A stretch of 64,000 bases of DNA, taken from NCBI RefSeq assembly GCF_025024155.1, contig NW_026251724.1:62001-126000 (forward strand), read 5' to 3'. The notes below the pieces were generated by a model. It was not told the DNA's origin, made no database searches, and saw nothing but the letters and a program-made list of their open reading frames with translations. This DNA comes from Gamsiella multidivaricata (taxonomy: Eukaryota > Mortierellomycota > Mortierellomycetes > Mortierellales > Mortierellaceae). The translations under genes and the position numbers were made by a program. Shown here in pieces: positions 60,808-64,000 of the stretch. Within the stretch, counting starts at the first letter, position 1. Each line of letters starts with the position of its first letter.

Positions 60808-61271
60808 GTAGCTGATAATGGATGTGTCCTTGAGGAGATTACTAGAAGGGTCAGGGAGGGAGGAAGAGGAAGGAGAAGAGGAAGAGAAAAAGAGCGAGAG
60901 AGAGAGAAGAGAGAAAAAAGAGAGAGAAAAGGAATGAAGAAAGAGGACGATGGGTTTTCTGGAATCCAAAAGTGAATGCAAGGGAGAGGGTGGGATCCGT
61001 TGTCAAGGAGAGAGGAAGGAGGACAAAAGGGAATAAGAAGTAAAAAAGGCGGAGGTGGAGGTGGAGGTGGGAGTGGATGGATGCCAGGCTGGGCTTAGTC
61101 CAGGCACGAGCTGTTGCTGTTGCTGTTGCTGCTGTTGTTGTTGTTGTTGTTGTTGTTGCTGCTGTTGCTGTTGTTGAATGAAAGACAAAGAAAAGAAGTA
61201 AGAGAGGATGGAGCAAGGGAACAGTCAGAAAAGTTTATCATATCTTCGATTGTTCATCATCAAGATCAAGG
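60808..61271. promoter_or_regulatory. divergent promoter kinesin-7 / GT15
   Basis: 464 bp between start codons, strongly asymmetric: purine-rich on the + strand near the kinesin (so CT-rich in its leader), with a triplet microsatellite in the middle. Confidence 0.5.
61111..61176. repeat. CTG/TTG triplet microsatellite
   Basis: 66 bp, 22 uninterrupted triplets of CTG or TTG on the + strand (CAG/CAA on the minus strand). It lies upstream of both start codons, so it is non-coding in the models given, although on the minus strand it would read poly-Gln after an ATG at about 61188. Confidence 0.85.
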
Positions 61272-62921
61272 ATGATGGTCAGAAACACTCGCCTCTGCTA
61301 CCTCATCGGGGCATTCATCCTCGGATTCACCGCCAGTCGGATCCTCGACAACGATGTCACTCGCAAACTGGGCACCAAGCAGGGGCTCGTAGTCAACAAC
61401 TATCTTCAGGCACTAACACCAATACCGACCCCGACCCCGACACCAGCACGATCGCCACCAACATCGCTCCTCGACAGAACAGCCGATGCAGTCAAGGCCA
61501 ATGCTGCATTTGTGATCCTGTTACAGAACAAGGACTTGCACGAGATGCGAAAGACGATGAGGATGCTCGAGTCGACGTTCAATCGTCGGCACGGATACTC
61601 CTATGTCTTTCTCAACAACGTGCCCTTCACAGACCACTTCAAGACTCATATCCGAGCCATGACCACAGCCACCGTCAAGTTTGGTATGGTCCTGTCTTTG
61701 CTGTTGGTACGAAAGTCTATTAGAAGCCTGCTTCAATTGCTCAATTGCTCATTTACTCCCAAAATACCACCACCACCAGGCCTGATCCCGAGAGAGCACT
61801 GGAGCTACCCTGCTTTCGTCAACCAGACCCAGGCTGCCTTGAACCGCAAGGATATGGAGGCACGCCACGTGCCCTATGGCGAGAGCGAATCGTACAGACA
61901 CATGTGCCGGTAAATTTTCTACGACGCGCTCGTCCCAAAAGTTACGCGCCGTGTCCGTGTTTCGTGTTTCGTGTATCGCGCTTTATGTTCCTGATTTCTC
62001 TCACTTCTTCACACTATCAGGTACGAATCTGGGTTTATTTTCCAGCACGAACTCGTCCAAGAGTACGACTACTTCTGGCGAGTGGAGCCAGGCGTCTCCT
62101 TCTCGTGCGACCTCGACTTTGATCCCTTCATGGTCATGAAGACCAAAAAATACAAATATGGTACGATGTCGCTTGCCAGATTTTTCTATCAGCAGCGTTG
62201 GAAAGCATGGACTAAGCAGTTGATTTTTTTTATTGCACCGCAGGATTTGCAATTGCCCTGCCAGAGTATGTGGATACAATCCCAACGCTCTGGGAGAACG
62301 TCAGGCACTTCATGCAGACCTACCCAGAGCACATCTCCAAGAGGAACTCCCTTGAGTGGATCAGCTACGACAAAGGCGAGACATACAATAACTGTCATTT
62401 CTGGTATGAACACTACAGCAATAACAATAACAAAAAAAAAAAAAAAAAAAAAAAAGTATGCTTCATGATGCAAACACATCCTTTTGTAGTAAGAGTGCCT
62501 TCTTGTTGTGTGTGTGTGCCTTAGGTCAAATTTTGAGATCGTCGATCTCTCCTTCTTCAGGTCCAAGGCCTACATGGACTTTTTCAACCTACTTGACAAA
62601 ACGGGTGGATTTTTCTATGAGCGCTGGGGCGATGCACCTGTACACTCTATTGCTGCAGCCCTGATGCTAGATAGGCGGGAAATTCATTTTTTCAACGAGA
62701 TCGGGTATCGCCACGAGATGTACGAGCACTGTCCAGAGAGCCCTGCGCTCCAGCTGAAGTGCGCTTGCGATCCCAAGGACAACGTTGGTAAGTGCCTCTC
62801 TTAAGATTCTCAGGGTAAAAATAACCGAATAGGTCGTTGAATAACCATGGCTTTGTATGGCGTTGCTGCCAATGTAGATTGGGTCCAGTTCTCCTGTCTT
62901 CGTCGATTCCTGGAAACATAG
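61272..62921 (+). CDS. family GT15 alpha-1,2-mannosyltransferase (KRE2/MNT1-like)
   Basis: Six exons in phase (61272-61683, 61780-61909, 62021-62160, 62244-62403, 62525-62787, 62878-62921); 382 residues. Short cytosolic tail, signal-anchor ([18 protein letters not shown]), a Thr-Pro-rich stem, then the GT15 domain: [50 protein letters not shown], the [20 protein letters not shown] core with its acidic residues, [22 protein letters not shown], and [23 protein letters not shown]. These type II Golgi enzymes add alpha-1,2-mannose from GDP-mannose to N- and O-glycans and so shape the cell wall. Intron 4 contains an A-run of about 23. A second ATG three bases downstream could also start. Confidence 0.93.
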
Positions 62922-63553
62922 ACAGACACACAGATAAAAGAATAATAAATCATAATAGCGATTACATCCTCGTCTTTATGTGCCATTGCATACATCGGAA
63001 ATATCTTAAGAGCTGAAACGGTACGAAGAAATAAAAATAAAATAATAGAGACAGTAAGGTGAACGAGTTACTGTGAGGACCCGATACGCGGACGGATATT
63101 TCCTCGAGGACAGTACTCTTTCATTACAGTGGTCCAAACAGATCCTGATGTTCACCATGACACAAAGTTGTGGGTTCATCTGTGCGTCCTCCATTTTGGG
63201 TGGGGATGAAAGTAGTGGATCGCGAAGAAGAGTGGGTATCTGCATCAGATTCCACCTTCCATTCTCAACTGCTCGCGCCCATAACTTTAATTCACGCCCT
63301 GAGGTTCAGCATTTGGCATGTTGTATGGCGGTAGCATGCGTATCTTGCGGGTACGGTATTTTCGATAGAGCCTCCGAATGCCAGTGCTAATGCCGACCCC
63401 TTGACAAACAAAAACCTCTTCAGCCCTTGAACTGGCCATCATACGTATTCTCTTGCTGCCCTAACCGTCACATCAGCTACTCTCTTGCAACACTGAGAAC
63501 GAACAAACGAACGAAAGCAGAAACGACAAGGACCACAGGAGAGCAGCACAACC
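62922..63553. other. intergenic between GT15 and the truncated gene
   Basis: 632 bp with no recognised feature. It should contain the GT15 terminator and the promoter of the next gene, which is on the same strand. Confidence 0.5.
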
Positions 63554-64000
63554 ATGTCATATCGTCTTGCTACGCACCTTACTTCCATTCTTTGCACCTT
63601 GATCATCTCCACAGCCTTGATCTGCTCCGCTATCACGCCGCCTTGTTCCACAGCATCTTCCTCGCCACTGCCCTCATCTGAGTACCTACCCACAAACCGC
63701 TGGGTCTCGCTCCCGAGGTTCTCGCAAGTAGAAGGGCTGAATCCTTCGGACCTATGCTCCTCCTTGAAAACTTCGTCAAAATACTTTTTTTCGTTTCTAT
63801 CAAATACTCGACAAGATCTGTATCACTCCCACAGACATGAATACGAGAAAAGGCCCGAGTATGCATACCATGTCGATTTTGATTATGGTTCCGACAAGTC
63901 CTCCCGAGACAAGTACAACAGGGAGATCTCCTTTCAGATCAAGAGCAATCTCATGAACCGTCATCGCGGCCTCAGAGACAATGAGATGTACTCCAGCGGA
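63554..64000 (+). CDS. secreted or membrane protein, 3' end beyond the window
   Basis: The ATG at 63554 begins 149 codons with no stop before the right edge. The N-terminus is a classic signal sequence: MSYR, a hydrophobic core (LTSILCTLIISTALICSA), then small residues. After it come a Ser/Pro-rich stretch and a polar region rich in Tyr, His, Asp and Arg (YAYHVDFDYGSDKSSRDKYN). No domain is recognised in this part. Sharing orientation with the GT15 gene does not imply shared function. Confidence 0.6.
   Translation, partial: MSYRLATHLTSILCTLIISTALICSAITPPCSTASSSPLPSSEYLPTNRWVSLPRFSQVEGLNPSDLCSSLKTSSKYFFSFLSNTRQDLYHSHRHEYEKRPEYAYHVDFDYGSDKSSRDKYNREISFQIKSNLMNRHRGLRDNEMYSSG

Noticed and set aside
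61003..61188. Minus-strand ORF beginning MSFI followed by poly-Gln
   Set aside because: It is produced by the triplet microsatellite and ends soon after; no homology, and it lies in the divergent promoter.

Overview
This window is nuclear DNA from a filamentous fungus, most likely an early-diverging one (Mucoromycota, probably a Mortierella relative). The evidence is dense, intron-rich, short-spaced genes with GT-AG introns of about 80-180 bp; an alpha-aminoadipate lysine gene (LYS12); a fungal family-15 mannosyltransferase; a MOR/RAM-type NAK1 kinase; and several genes usually discussed in animals (EED, ABITRAM, an HMMR-like protein, PRKRIP1, RNPS1, TSTD2/TrhO). The species assignment is inference. 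All gene models are spliced by hand from the sequence, and reading-frame phases were checked at the junctions listed.

Layout. 1-6.1 kb is a repeat-rich interval. A broken LINE-type retrotransposon (plus strand) is split by a foreign segment carrying a 158-bp inverted repeat and is flanked by short poly(A)-tailed repeat remnants on the minus strand. A tRNA-Thr(AGT) follows at 6.3 kb. The genic part begins at about 7.1 kb: EED (-), PRKRIP1 (-), HMMR-like coiled coil (+), LYS12 (+), ABITRAM (+), NAK1-type kinase (-), a cyclin K/T-like CTD-kinase cyclin (-), TSTD2/TrhO-like rhodanese (-), YTA7/ATAD2 bromodomain AAA ATPase (+), DOM34/pelota (-), RNPS1-like SR/RRM protein (+), mitochondrial rhomboid PCP1 (+), a small hydrophobic protein behind a TATA box (+), NSA1/WDR74 (-), a giant TOM1/HUWE1 HECT ubiquitin ligase of about 3,904 residues (+), a kinesin-7 (-), a GT15 mannosyltransferase (+), and a secreted or membrane protein cut by the right edge (+). 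A second gene start is probably cut by the left edge (-).

The genes do not form a pathway cluster; this looks like an ordinary housekeeping region. Recurrent themes are chromatin (EED, YTA7), RNA processing and surveillance (PRKRIP1, RNPS1, DOM34, cyclin), ribosome and protein quality control (NSA1, TOM1, DOM34) and cytoskeleton or polarity (HMMR-like, NAK1, kinesin-7). Divergent pairs share short promoters: DOM34/RNPS1 173 bp, kinesin/GT15 464 bp, TSTD2/YTA7 552 bp, NSA1/TOM1 721 bp.

The most notable details are at the splicing level: a 6-nt microexon in the kinesin motor next to the P-loop, two GC-AG introns (one with a NAGNAG acceptor) in the cyclin gene, an intron that splits the catalytic cysteine codon of the HECT ligase, and a stop-free intron of length 3n in ABITRAM. 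A 254-bp repeat, 98.4% identical between two copies 15.6 kb apart, is the clearest unexplained mobile sequence. I found no CRISPR array, no secondary-metabolite cluster and no clear new multi-gene system.
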